Assembly: GCA_963932465.1 (NCBI GenBank)
Contig: OZ010794.1
Coordinates: 443,859,502 to 443,923,501 of the forward strand
DNA from: Maratus speciosus
Taxonomy: Eukaryota; Arthropoda; Arachnida; Araneae; Salticidae
Direction: 5' to 3'
DNA: 64,000 bases
The translations under genes were made by a program, and so were the position numbers. Positions 11,755 to 21,281 of the stretch are shown one piece after another. How positions within the stretch are numbered: the first letter of the stretch is position 1; each line of letters opens with the position of its first letter. Under the pieces are notes generated by a model that worked only from the letters and a program-made list of their open reading frames with translations, was not told the origin of the DNA and searched no databases.

Positions 11755-12518
11755 TACTAATAAAAGAACAAATCGCTCTGTGTGTGTCTGTCTGTATGAT
11801 GGCTCGCGAAATCTACGGCACGTACGAGGTTGAAATTTTTTGTGAAGACAGTCGAAAATCTCTCCTAATGTACCTGGATTTCAGAATTTTAAAATTCTAA
11901 TTATTAGCCGAGTAACTATTAAAAAACCGTAACTCACTCTCATTAAAAAGTCATCAAACAGCCCAATCAATTTGTTAAAATTCTAAAAACGAACTAACCG
12001 ATTGACTTAATACTTAAGTTATAAAAGCCCTTTGACCACTGTTTCGTAGAGTAATGTTTGTATAGAACATACGGCGCTCCCTGTCGGTTTAAAGTTGAAC
12101 TAACCACTATTTTCGAATAGTAATTTAAGCAAATTTCTTAATTTCTTATTTTAGTCAATGTCCTTATTTCAACACAATCTTTTTGAAGCATCTAAATAGA
12201 CCAGATTTACATGTCCTACAAAAACGTTCGGACGGGTAGAAATATTTTTTACAAAATAAAATGTGTGAAAATGGCCACGAAATCAGTGAAAACCTGAGTG
12301 TTTTGTCGCGGTTTCGCCCGCTTTCGGTACGCATAGACTCCAAAAATCAAATTACGCAAAATAGCACGTACCTCAAATTCAATATTTTTCTTGAGATTTT
12401 TTTATCTAAAAATATAAATTTAGGCAAAAGGGAATTAAAGGTATAAAATCATACAGATTTGAGGTTCATTTAAGGTTCATTTATCACGGGCCCGGGCAAC
12501 GTCGGGTGACTCAGCTAG
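11755..12518 (+). mobile_element. Helitron C, head-to-tail with Helitron B
   Basis: Starts TACTAATAAAAGAAC right after the CTAG of Helitron B; the initial TC of a typical 5' end is missing. Near the 3' end, CCCGGGCAACGTCGGG forms a hairpin and the element ends CAGCTAG, followed by host T12519. The same 3' family ends at 24344 (+) and 19734 (-); the same 5' family starts at 21282. A 61-codon ORF at 12261-12446 has no known domain. Confidence 0.75.
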
Positions 12519-12625
12519 TATGTAATAAATTACTGAAATTTAAAGTATCCCTTGGGTTTCGGATAAAAAATATATTTTGCATTTAAAATAGTTTTAAAAC
12601 CGATTATTAATCCTCTAACTACGAC

Positions 12626-12667
<42 letters not shown>

Positions 12668-13056
12668 AAGATTATACAATAAGTACCAGTAAGTTTCATT
12701 GAATCTATATGGGAAAATGCTATCAAAATATAAAATAACTTCAGTAAAATCTGGTTACTTAGACCCCAAAAGTGGCAATTTTTGTACATTTCTTACAAAA
12801 GATACCCTATAAAACTTTGTGCTGATAACTGAATTTTTTACTCCTTTTTAGATATTTTTCTATAACTTTCAGACAAATTTCAAACCACAATCTAGTAATT
12901 CTTTTTATATATGTAATAAATTACTGAAATTTGGTAGTAACTCCTGGTTTTGGGTTATTTGGAACCATGCTATTTTTTCCGTAAAATAAGCCACTGAAAT
13001 ATTAGGACTACAGAAGATCTGAAAATAATATATGTACACTGTAAAAAAAATGTTTC
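12519..13056 (+). repeat. dispersed repeat R8, right part plus second copy
   Basis: TATGTAATAAATTACTGAAA occurs at 12519 (after the Helitron chain) and again near 12911, where it directly follows CTTTTTATA. The second copy is the uninterrupted Helitron target. A-runs lie at 12627-12669. No gene. Confidence 0.65.
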
Positions 13057-13205
13057 TTAACCTTTAACTGATGTTACCGGTCTCACAGACCGGTGTTTTT
13101 TTCAATTTTCGAAGTTTAACTTGCAAATTTCAGTTTATCTACAAACACTACTGATATTTTAATTAAAATAATAAAACTTTGTAAAAAATCACCATAAAAT
13201 TAAAA

Positions 13206-13268
13206 CAAAACACAGGACGCGTTTCGAGCTAAAAACATAACAGCTCGTCATCAGCTAAGCATACACGT
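13206..13268 (-). ncRNA. hammerhead ribozyme-like motif, left PLE arm
   Basis: Reverse complement of the motif in the right arm. On the minus strand CTGATGA is at 13254-13248, followed by a stem II pairing GAGCT with AGCTC, then GAAAC and GCGTC. The pieces match the minimal type I hammerheads with very short stem III reported from Penelope-like elements. Both the core and its order are conserved; activity is inferred. Confidence 0.6.
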
Positions 13269-13520
13269 GTCCGTAAACGAACAAGTTCAAAAATGAACTG
13301 AAGATAAAGAATGTTGCGAAGAATGCGACAGATGGCGCTACCTGATAGAGGGATATGCAAAAGGGAAATGTGTTGAAAAAAGATAGAAGAGAAAATGAAA
13401 TGGAAAAAATGGAAATAAAAGAAAAAAATAAAAGAAGTAAATTAAAAATATAAATAAAAATAATAAATAAAGAACTATAAAAGAACAAGAAAAAAATCCA
13501 AATTATTATTATTATTATCA

Positions 13521-13565
<45 letters not shown>

Positions 13566-13601
13566 ATAAAAAGAAAAGAAACAAGAGAAAAGGGAAAGGA
13601 A

Positions 13602-14616
13602 TTACAAAATTAATTTCCACGCTGGAGATAGGAAAGGAGATGATGGGAGATCATTGACAAGATTAGCAGAATTTTTCGAAATAAAATATGCTTCATGAAA
13701 ATCCAAGTGAGAGGGAGAGGCAGGGGAAGAAATAATTTTGGCCATGGAGAAATTGAAACAATGACTGGAAGACCAACAGTGAGAAGCAATCGAAGATTTA
13801 GAGATTTCTTGATTTGCAATATATTTCTGATGCTCGCCTAATCCGAATTTTAAAGCTCTCTTTGTTTGACCAATATAACCTAAATTGCAAGAGCAAGGAA
13901 TGAAATAAACACCCCACCGGTTCTCAGTAGGAACAGGATCTTTTAGAGAAGAGAATTTAATTTTATTCATAGGTTTGAAGATAACTTTAAAGTTAAAACG
14001 AGAAAGTATTTTAGCAATTTTGAAACACAGAAGAGAATAAAAGGGCAGAACTATTATAGAATTAAAATTAGGAGGATTATTTGAATCAGAAAAAGGACGT
14101 TTAGGCTTATTAAATTTATACAAAGCTTTATCAATTAAAGAGGGATTATAACCACGAGCAAGGGCAAGAGATTTCAGATAATTAATTTCATTATTCAGAG
14201 CAGAAGAGTCAGAACAAATGCGTAACGCCCTAAAAACAAAAGTATAAAAAGACGCCATTTTTTGTTGAGGAGGATGATTTGAAAGGGTATGAGGAGGAAG
14301 GGAGACAGCGAAAGGTTTTCTATAAACGGAAGTAGAGAACCGATCTGGAAGTTTTGAAACCAAGACGTCAAGGAAAGGAAGAGAATTGTTCTCTTCGACT
14401 TCGAGAGTAAATTGAATACAAGGATCAACAGAATTAACAAGAGAAAGGAGATTAGAAAGATCAAGGTCAGATGGAATTAAAATGAAAGTGTCATCAACAT
14501 ACCTAAACCAGAAAGGAAATTTATATAAACTGAAGAGTTTTTCTTCAACAAAATGCATATAAATATCACATAAAAGAGGAGACAATGGATTACCCATGGC
14601 CAGACCCTCAGTTTGA
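13602..14616 (-). pseudogene. Penelope-like RT/GIY-YIG polyprotein, 5'-truncated (left copy)
   Basis: The element-derived frame covers the end of the reverse transcriptase and the complete C-terminal endonuclease. RT motifs in order are QTEGLAMGNPLSPLLCD, FRYVDDTFIL (the YVDD catalytic pair) and SLPFLDVLV then SVYRKP. The linker leads to the GIY-YIG domain, which reads WGVYFIPCSC..LGYIGQTKRA. In the following helix this copy has KFGLGEH where the right copy has KFRLGEH: the arginine conserved in GIY-YIG nucleases is lost, so endonuclease activity is probably lost too. A downstream HEAYF supplies the candidate metal-binding glutamate. The N-terminal half of the RT is missing. The apparent ATG at 14624 comes from the inverted junction and is not a real start. 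Confidence 0.85.
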
Positions 14617-14617
14617 T

Positions 14618-15607
14618 AATCCATTGTCTCCTCTTTTATGTGATATTTATATGCATTTTGTTGAAGAAAAACTCTTCAGTTTATATAAATTTCCTTTCTG
14701 GTTTAGGTATGTTGATGACACTTTCATTTTAATTCCATCTGACCTTGATCTTTCTAATCTCCTTTCTCTTGTTAATTCTGTTGATCCTTGTATTCAATTT
14801 ACTCTCGAAGTCGAAGAGAACTATTCTCTTCCTTTCCTTGACGTCTTGGTTTCAAAACTTCCAGATCGGTTATCTACCTCCGTTTATAGAAAACCTTTCG
14901 CTGTCTCCCTTCCTCCTCATGCCCTTTCAAATCATCCTCCTCAACAAAAAGTGGCGTCCTTTTATACTTTTGTTTTTAGGGCGTTACGCATTTGTTCTGA
15001 CTCTTCTGCTCTGAATAATGAAATTAATTATCTGAAATCTCTTGCCCTTGCTCGTGGTTATAATCCCTCTTTAATTGATAAAGCTTTGTATAAATTTAAT
15101 AAGCCTAAACGTCCTTTTTCTGATTCAAATAATCCTCCTAATTTTAATTCTATAATAGTTCTGCCCTTTTATTCTCTTCTGTGTTTCAAAATTGCTAAAA
15201 TACTTTCTCGTTTTAACTTTAAAGTTATCTTCAAACCTATGAATAAAATTAAATTCTCTTCTCTAAAAGATCCTGTTCCTACTGAGAACCGGTGGGGTGT
15301 TTATTTCATTCCTTGCTCTTGCAATTTAGGTTATATTGGTCAAACAAAGAGAGCTTTAAAATTCAGATTAGGCGAGCATCAGAGATATATTGCAAATCAA
15401 GAAATCTCTAAATCTTCGATTGCTTCTCACTGTTGGTCTTCCAGTCATTGTTTCAATTTCTCCATGGCCAAAATTATTTCTTCCCCTGCCTCTCCCTCTC
15501 ACTTGGATTTTCATGAAGCATATTTTATTTCTAAAAATTCTGCTAATCTTGTCAATGATCTCCCATCATCTCCTTTCCTATCTCCAGCGTGGAAATTAAT
15601 TTTGTAA
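14618..15607 (+). pseudogene. Penelope-like RT/GIY-YIG polyprotein, 5'-truncated (right copy)
   Basis: Open from N-P-L-S-P through 329 codons to TAA at 15605-15607. It keeps YVDD in FRYVDDTF, the SVYRKP motif, and a GIY-YIG domain with WGVYF, LGYIGQTKRA and an intact KFRLGEH arginine helix, then HEAYF. It begins slightly further into the RT than the left copy and lacks the QTEGLAMG block. An ATG at 14585 joins spacer sequence to the frame and looks fortuitous. The two copies differ at only a few residues, consistent with recent formation or gene conversion between arms. Known members reverse-transcribe their RNA at a nicked target in the nucleus; this copy cannot do so alone. Confidence 0.87.
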
Positions 15608-15643
15608 TTCCTTTCCCTTTTCTCTTGTTTCTTTTCTTTTTAT

Positions 15644-15687
<44 letters not shown>

Positions 15688-15939
15688 TGATAATAATAAT
15701 AATAATTTGGATTTTTTTCTTGTTCTTTTATAGTTCTTTATTTATTATTTTTATTTATATTTTTAATTTACTTCTTTTATTTTTTTCTTTTATTTCCATT
15801 TTTTCCATTTCATTTTCTCTTCTATCTTTTTTCAACACATTTCCCTTTTGCATATCCCTCTATCAGGTAGCGCCATCTGTCGCATTCTTCGCAACATTCT
15901 TTATCTTCAGTTCATTTTTGAACTTGTTCGTTTACGGAC

Positions 15940-16002
15940 ACGTGTATGCTTAGCTGATGACGAGCTGTTATGTTTTTAGCTCGAAACGCGTCCTGTGTTT
16001 TG
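15940..16002 (+). ncRNA. hammerhead ribozyme-like motif, right PLE arm
   Basis: CTGATGA at 15954-15960, then GAGCT (15962-15966) pairs with AGCTC (15978-15982) as stem II around a T-rich loop. GAAA follows, then ACGCGT as a two-base-pair stem III with a minimal loop, and GTC at 15990-15992 as the cleavage triplet. The first bases after C15992 (CTG) can pair with TAG before CTGATGA to start stem I. An unpaired C follows CTGATGA, which weakens the fit at position 10.1. Such ribozymes are known from Penelope-like element termini, often active as dimers. Confidence 0.62.
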
Positions 16003-16151
16003 TTTTAATTTTATGGTGATTTTTTACAAGGTTTTATTATTTTAATTGCTTCATATCGCCAGTTTTCGGTGCTGTTTCACTACTGATATTTTGTTTCGTT
16101 TGGAACTTTAGTACTAACACAAGAGACTTTTGAATAGGTGAATTTTAATTA

Positions 16152-16412
16152 CTAGAGAACAGGAATTCTGCTTTTTCAGATTTTAGTGTCGCCCCCGGCA
16201 TTTTCATTACTTCATTTTCTTCTGGTGGACTGGTGGCTTTTATTATTATAAAACAGCCCTGGAAAAAAAAAATGGCCATAATTTTTTTTTCAAAAAAAAT
16301 TATGGCCATTTTTTTCCCCATTCTGACCACAAAGTCAGAGTTCTAACTTCTTACGGCTGCTCTTTCATCTTCACCTAACGCTTCATTTATAAGGGCTGTT
16401 TCATAATAATAG
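16152..16412 (-). mobile_element. Tigger-like MITE, left fragment (split)
   Basis: Runs from CTAGAGAACAGGAATTC through GTGTCGCCCCCGGCATTTTC and the palindromic core (AATGGCCATAATTTTTTT and inverse) to TTCATAATAATAG. The intact copy 27456-27804 continues at this point with AAGCCATCAG. Here that continuation is found 16.3 kb away at 32750. Confidence 0.7.
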
Positions 16413-16943
16413 GGGTCTATGTCATTTAGCAGACAACCAAATAGCCGACAAGACATTTAGCAGACAGCAATTAGACGACAGGACATTTAGCCGACAAGTA
16501 CATTTAGTCGACACGTACATTTAGTCGACAGGACAATTAGCCGACAGCGACAGTTAGCCGACAAGACAGATAGCCGACAGAGACAATTAGCCGACAGGAC
16601 AATTAGCCGATAGGACAGTTAGTCGACATGGACAATTAGCCGACAGGACGTTTAGCAGACAGGATGATTAGCCGACAAGACAATTAGCCGACAGGACAAT
16701 TAGCCGACAAGACATTTATCCGACAAGACATTTATCCGACAAGACAATTAGCCGACAGGACAATTAGCCGACAAGACAATTAGCCGACAAGACATTTAGC
16801 CGACAAGACATTTAGCCGACAAGACAATTAGCCGACAAGACATTTAGCCGACAGGACATTTAGCCGACAAGACAATTAGCCGACAGGTCAATTAGCCGAT
16901 AGGACAATTAGACGACAGGATATTTAGCCGAGAGGACGATTAA
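16413..16943 (+). repeat. left TIR, minisatellite A (16-bp GACAATTAGCCGACAG)
   Basis: About 30 copies of a 16-bp unit with variants GACATTTAGCCGACAA, GACAATTAGCCGACAG and a few length variants. The first about 90 bp are a distinct conserved start with ACCAAATAGCCGAC and GTACATTTAGTCGAC, shared with both termini-like sequences in the right arm. Confidence 0.9.
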
Positions 16944-18400
16944 CACAGTTAGGTTTTGGTTTGGATACTGTTAGGTTTCGGTTAGGTTACAGTCAGAATA
17001 CAGTTAGGTTATAATTAGTTTACGGTTACGTTAAACTTGGGTTACAGTTAGGTTACGGTTAGGTTACAGATAGATTACGGTTACGTCACAATTAGATTAA
17101 ATTTAGGTAACAATTAGGTTACGTTTAAGTTACAAATAGGTTAAGGTTAGATTACGGATAGGTTACAGTTAGATTAGGGTTAAGTTAAGGATAGGTTACA
17201 ATTAGGTTACGGATAGGTTACAGTTAGATTACGTTTATGCTACGATTAGGTTACAGATAGGATACAGTTACGTTACAGTTTGGTTACAATTAAGATTACG
17301 GATAGGTTACAGTTAGATTACGGTTAGGTTACGGATAGGTTACAGTATGTTACGGATAGGTTCCAATTAGGTTACGGTTAGGTTACCGCCAGGCTACAGT
17401 TAGGTTACGGTTAAATTACCGCTAGGCTACAGTTAGGTTACGGTTAGGTTACAGTTAGATTACGGTTACGTCACAGTTAGATTAAATTTAGGTAACAATT
17501 AGGTTACGTTTAAGTAACAAATAGGTTAAGGTTAGGTTACGGATAGGTTACGGATAGGTTACAGTTAGATTAGGGTTAAGTTACGGATAGGTTACAGTTA
17601 GATTACGTTTATGCCACGATTAGGTTACAGATAGGATACAGTTACGTTACAGTTTGGTTACAATTAAGATTACGGATAGGTTACAGTTAGATTACGGTTA
17701 GGTTACGGATAGGTTACATTACGTTACTTATAGGTTACAATTAGGTTACGGTTAGGTTACCGCCAGGCTACAGTTAGGTTACATTTAAGTTACAGTTAGG
17801 TTATAGTTACATCACAGTTAGGATACGGTTAGGTTATAATTAGTTTACGGTTAGCGTACCGTCATGATGCGTTTATTTTACAGATAGATTACGGTTAGGT
17901 TACAGTTATGTTACAGTTAGGTTAGGGTTAGGTTATAAGTAGGTTACGGTTAGGTTACAGTTATGTTCCATTTCCGTTACAGATAGATTACGGTTAGCTT
18001 ACGGTTATATTCCATTTCCGTTAAAAATGGGTTACGGCTAGGTTACGGTTATGTTCCATTTCCGTTACAGATAGTTTACGGTTGGGTTATGGATAGGTTA
18101 CAGGTAGGTTACAGTCACGTTACATTTAGCTTATAATTAGTTTACGTTACGGTTAAGTTACCGATAGTTTATAGTTACGTCACAGTTAGGTTACGGTTAT
18201 GTTATAATTAGATTAAGGTTAGGTTGCAATTAGGTTACAGTTAGGTTACGGTTAGGTGATAATTTGTTTATAGTTAGGTTGAAGGTATGTTACTGTTAGG
18301 TTACCGTTAGGTTACGGTTAGGTAACAAGTTACAGCTAGGGTACAGTTAGGTAATGTTTATGGTACAGTTAGATTAAGGTTACGTTACAATTAGATTACT
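16944..18400 (+). repeat. left TIR, minisatellite B (GGTTACGGTTA-type)
   Basis: About 1.45 kb of degenerate 11-12-bp units such as GGTTACAGTTA and GGTTACGGATA. A higher-order duplication is visible: two stretches of about 400 bp (near 17040-17400 and 17440-17770) share the same sequence of variants. The units contain TTAGG but are not regular pentamers, so this is not a telomeric array. Confidence 0.9.
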
Positions 18401-18404
18401 GCGC

Positions 18405-19713
18405 CCAGGGCTTAAATTTAACAAAAAAAGGTCCGGAGCCCTAATCAGCGCTACCGGTACAACAACTATACCGTTCCACCCCTCCCCCCCTGCCCCTGTA
18501 ATCTGCATATTTATATTTGGTACATTAATTGCAAAATTTAAAGCATTTTTTTTTCTTTAGCAAAATAAAAAAATTTAAATATATCTATCAGCATGTACTT
18601 AGCTGTCAACTATTCCACTTTTTAGTTATCACTTCTTCTGAATAGTAAAAATCCGTGCCTATTTTTTATGTTAATTAATTGCAGAATTCTGCGATTAAAT
18701 AGGGTAACGATTATGATTAGGAAATGGTGTTAACACAGAAAAGGGATAGTTCGCAGCTATACATTTTTAAGAAAAAATGAATGAAATTTACAGAAATGAA
18801 TATTTATATGCTGAAGAATGGAACAATGTTTTACAATTTCCTGAAGAATGTGCATATCTTAAACTATAATCATTTCCTTCCGCATAACAATCTTTTGCGG
18901 TGAGTCCCTGAAAATCAGATAAAATTAAAAATTTGACAACGTTATCGGAAAGAATCTATGCTTTTATAGAAAAAGGGGAAACACTGCTCGATTGCTTTCT
19001 ATCAGAATAACAATACATGGTAATTATATCTATTTACAAAGGAAAGTGACTTCGTATAGGTGCAGAGAGCCTTAGCGTGGGTACCGTTCATGATACAAAA
19101 TAAATAGAAAAATCACTAACGTGATTTTTATACTCGTACGCAATAGAAGACAAAAAACCTCGAACAAACAAACATCAAGCTGATGCTTGTTGGATAAAAC
19201 AGAAAATATTCTTTTCAGGTTAGATATCGAAATAATAAAAAGAAAACCCAGCCAATAAAAAATTATCCTACTGTCACAAAAGAAAATCGAACTGAAAGCA
19301 AATTTATTGTTCAGTCTCTTGAGTGGTGCCGTATTAACACGTCGCCGATATAAATTTGAAATAGTAAAACGCGATTTCTGTTTCCCCTTCATTCTGATCA
19401 TAATAGCATTAAAATGATTTGAAGTAATATAATAAGTAATTTTAAAAGAGGATTTTTTTTTTTCAATACATGAATAAATAAAATTTTAAATGTAATACAG
19501 ATTGAGCTCGAGTCAGTCTAAGCCTAAAAACTGATATAAAAATTGAGACCGTTTTATCTCCATCTCCTACGTGTGTGACACATTACGTCACATATAAGTG
19601 TTTTGTTAAAAAGAATGCAAAAGCTTGGAGATGGGAAGGAAAGGAAAAGGTAATTTAAGCTTCGGTTTTTCGGAAGCGCTATTGCACTGGGTTCAGGAAC
19701 CCTGTATTTATAC
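18405..19713. other. start of Foldback interior; hAT-like end, no gene
   Basis: CAGGGCTTAAATTTAAC at 18406 looks like a hAT terminus, but I found no partner end or TSD. A 109-codon ORF at 19401-19072 (minus) has no known domain. Otherwise AT-rich and unannotated. Confidence 0.4.
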
Positions 19714-20268
19714 AGTGTAATTTTATATCACATTAGCTGACCCACCCGGCGTTGTCCAGGCCCATCATAATAACCTTAAATAAAACTCAAGTTTGTATGA
19801 TTTTATATCCTTTGAAAATCTTTTAAATGAACCTAGTTTCGGAAGTCCCATTACCTTCCACAGCCTCTCGTGTGTTCCCAACAAATCTCTTTCCGAACGA
19901 ACCTGTGAAATGGGTCCCCGCTACCTAAAGCAGTATGTACCGGAAGTGCTCCGCACGTGCCGCAGATAATCGAAAACCAAGTCAAGTGAGCCAAACTTCG
20001 TTGTAATCAAGCCCATAGAACCCGAAAAACGAATGCATCATTAATGTTCGAAAATGCTGGTAACTGAAGTCTAAGATAAACTTTCATAATACAGAAAGTA
20101 GCTGAATTGTAATCTGACTTAAATGAATCAATTCCCGTTGAAATTGGTCCCCTAGAACCCGAGGAACGAATACACCCCTAAGCGGTGGAAAGTTGCCCCC
20201 CCCCCCTTCTGTAAATTTCACGGACTACTTTTAAAATTAACGCAATATTATTAAATAAACGGATGAAA
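19714..20268 (-). mobile_element. Helitron C-family 3' end, inverted copy
   Basis: Reverse complement of about 23797-24372. The Helitron end reads GGTCAGCTAAT on the minus strand (CTAG mutated to CTAA) at about 19734, preceded by the GGGCC/GCCGGG hairpin region. Homology continues about 20 bp beyond the Helitron end on the outer side (TGTGATATAAAATT), so host flank was duplicated with it. Confidence 0.65.
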
Positions 20269-20439
20269 TCCCGGGCGGCAAACAACGTAGCTACTACGCT
20301 ACTGCACCTAACGAAAATTTTCATACGGATTCGACATTCGTTTTATTCGATGTTAGCATAAATTAGAGGCCCGATGTAATTATGAGCGCGCTAGAGTGCG
20401 AAGCCAGCTAGTTTAATAAAATGTTATTATAATTACTCT

Positions 20440-21190
20440 TATATGTTAAAGCCTCGATAACTCGACATCCTCATAAATAAGTGTATTTAGTTAATATTAT
20501 TATTTATACCTTTGCTCTAAAAACTGGATAACTTGAAGAATCATTAATCCGTTTTATTTTCTATCGAATACAAGTTATACGGTTAAACCTTGATGAATCT
20601 TCAAGCTTATAAATCTATGTTTTTATTTAAACAATTATCATTGGTCATTGCGGTTAAAACCTTGATAACTCTGTATCCTCATAAAGCAGTGCTTCTATGC
20701 AATAGAATATAATTAATTTTCTTTACATCCGCAATAAAATTAAAATAACAAGTTACCCCAAACGATCTCTCTAAACGCAAAATCCTAGTTACTTCGCCAT
20801 CTCTTTAAATTTATATTTTAATCAGTTTGATATAAATTTTGTATGATTTCCAAAAAACCTCGAAAAGTCGTCATCCTTAATCATCTGTGATTTTATTAAG
20901 TCGAATGTCATTAATGAATTATATATATCCAATCTTGATAACTTGACATTCTCACAAATTCGTCTTTTTGCGCATCGAATTTATTTAATTTATATATTAA
21001 AAGATCAGTGATTCGCCAGCCTTAATAAACCTTTGTTTTTGCTGAAAGAAGTAGTATTTATTTGTTACTGATATGGGGCACTATAATATCGATAGCTCAT
21101 CAATTTCATAAATCAGTGCTTTTACTCAATCATCATTAATATTTTATACATAAGCATTAAAACCTCAATAACTCAACTGTCAGCTACTAA
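20440..21190 (+). repeat. degenerate 65-76-bp tandem array
   Basis: Repeated cores such as AAAGCCTCGATAACTCGACA, AAACCTTGATAACTCTG, CAATCTTGATAACTTGACA and AACCTCAATAACTCAAC, each followed by ATCCTCATAAA-like and CAGTGCTTTTA-like segments. Starts near 20448, 20523, 20588, 20654, 20853, 20929 and 21091. Highly diverged. Confidence 0.55.
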
Positions 21191-21281
21191 AAGTGTGTTT
21201 GTATTTAACTGTAGAATAAGTTTTCAGCGAGATCGCATTTAACGACAACCCAGTTTTTAGCGAGGAAAATTGAATAAAACG

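Larger units (their letters stand above)
13161..16077. mobile_element. Penelope-like head-to-head dimer with 15-bp TSD
   Basis: Two 5'-truncated Penelope-like copies face outwards: the left arm (13161-14592, minus) and right arm (14617-16047, plus) are near-identical inverted copies of about 1.43 kb around a 24-bp spacer (14593-14616). The spacer belongs to the left copy, since it encodes its QTEGLAMG motif. The 15-bp direct repeat CACTACTGATATTTT flanks the whole unit (13146-13160 and 16078-16092), so the dimer probably integrated as one event. A 30-nt non-palindromic tail (16048-16077) lies only on the right; terminal extensions of about this size are known for Penelope. Each arm has an internal poly(A) tract and a hammerhead-like motif near its 3' end. 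Confidence 0.88.

Noticed and set aside
13255..13620. Membrane protein ORF rich in F, I and K, and its mirror at 15687-15953
   Set aside because: It is a translation of the PLE 3' UTR with its poly(A)/(TAA)n tract and lies downstream of the real stop codon.
13610..15599. Extra ORFs of 69 and 89 codons within the PLE arms
   Set aside because: They are alternative-frame shadows of the RT/GIY-YIG frame and occur symmetrically in both arms.
16413..16943. CRISPR-like array of short regular repeats
   Set aside because: The 16-bp units are directly contiguous without unique spacers, the sequence is eukaryotic, and the same array is inverted 15 kb away as an element arm.
16944..18400. Telomeric (TTAGG)n array
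   Set aside because: The unit is 11-12 bp and degenerate, is not a run of pentamers, and is interstitial within an inverted-repeat element.
19072..19401. 109-codon minus-strand ORF inside the Foldback-like element as its transposase
   Set aside because: Too short, hydrophobic/AT-driven composition, no zinc finger, DDE motif or MULE signature.
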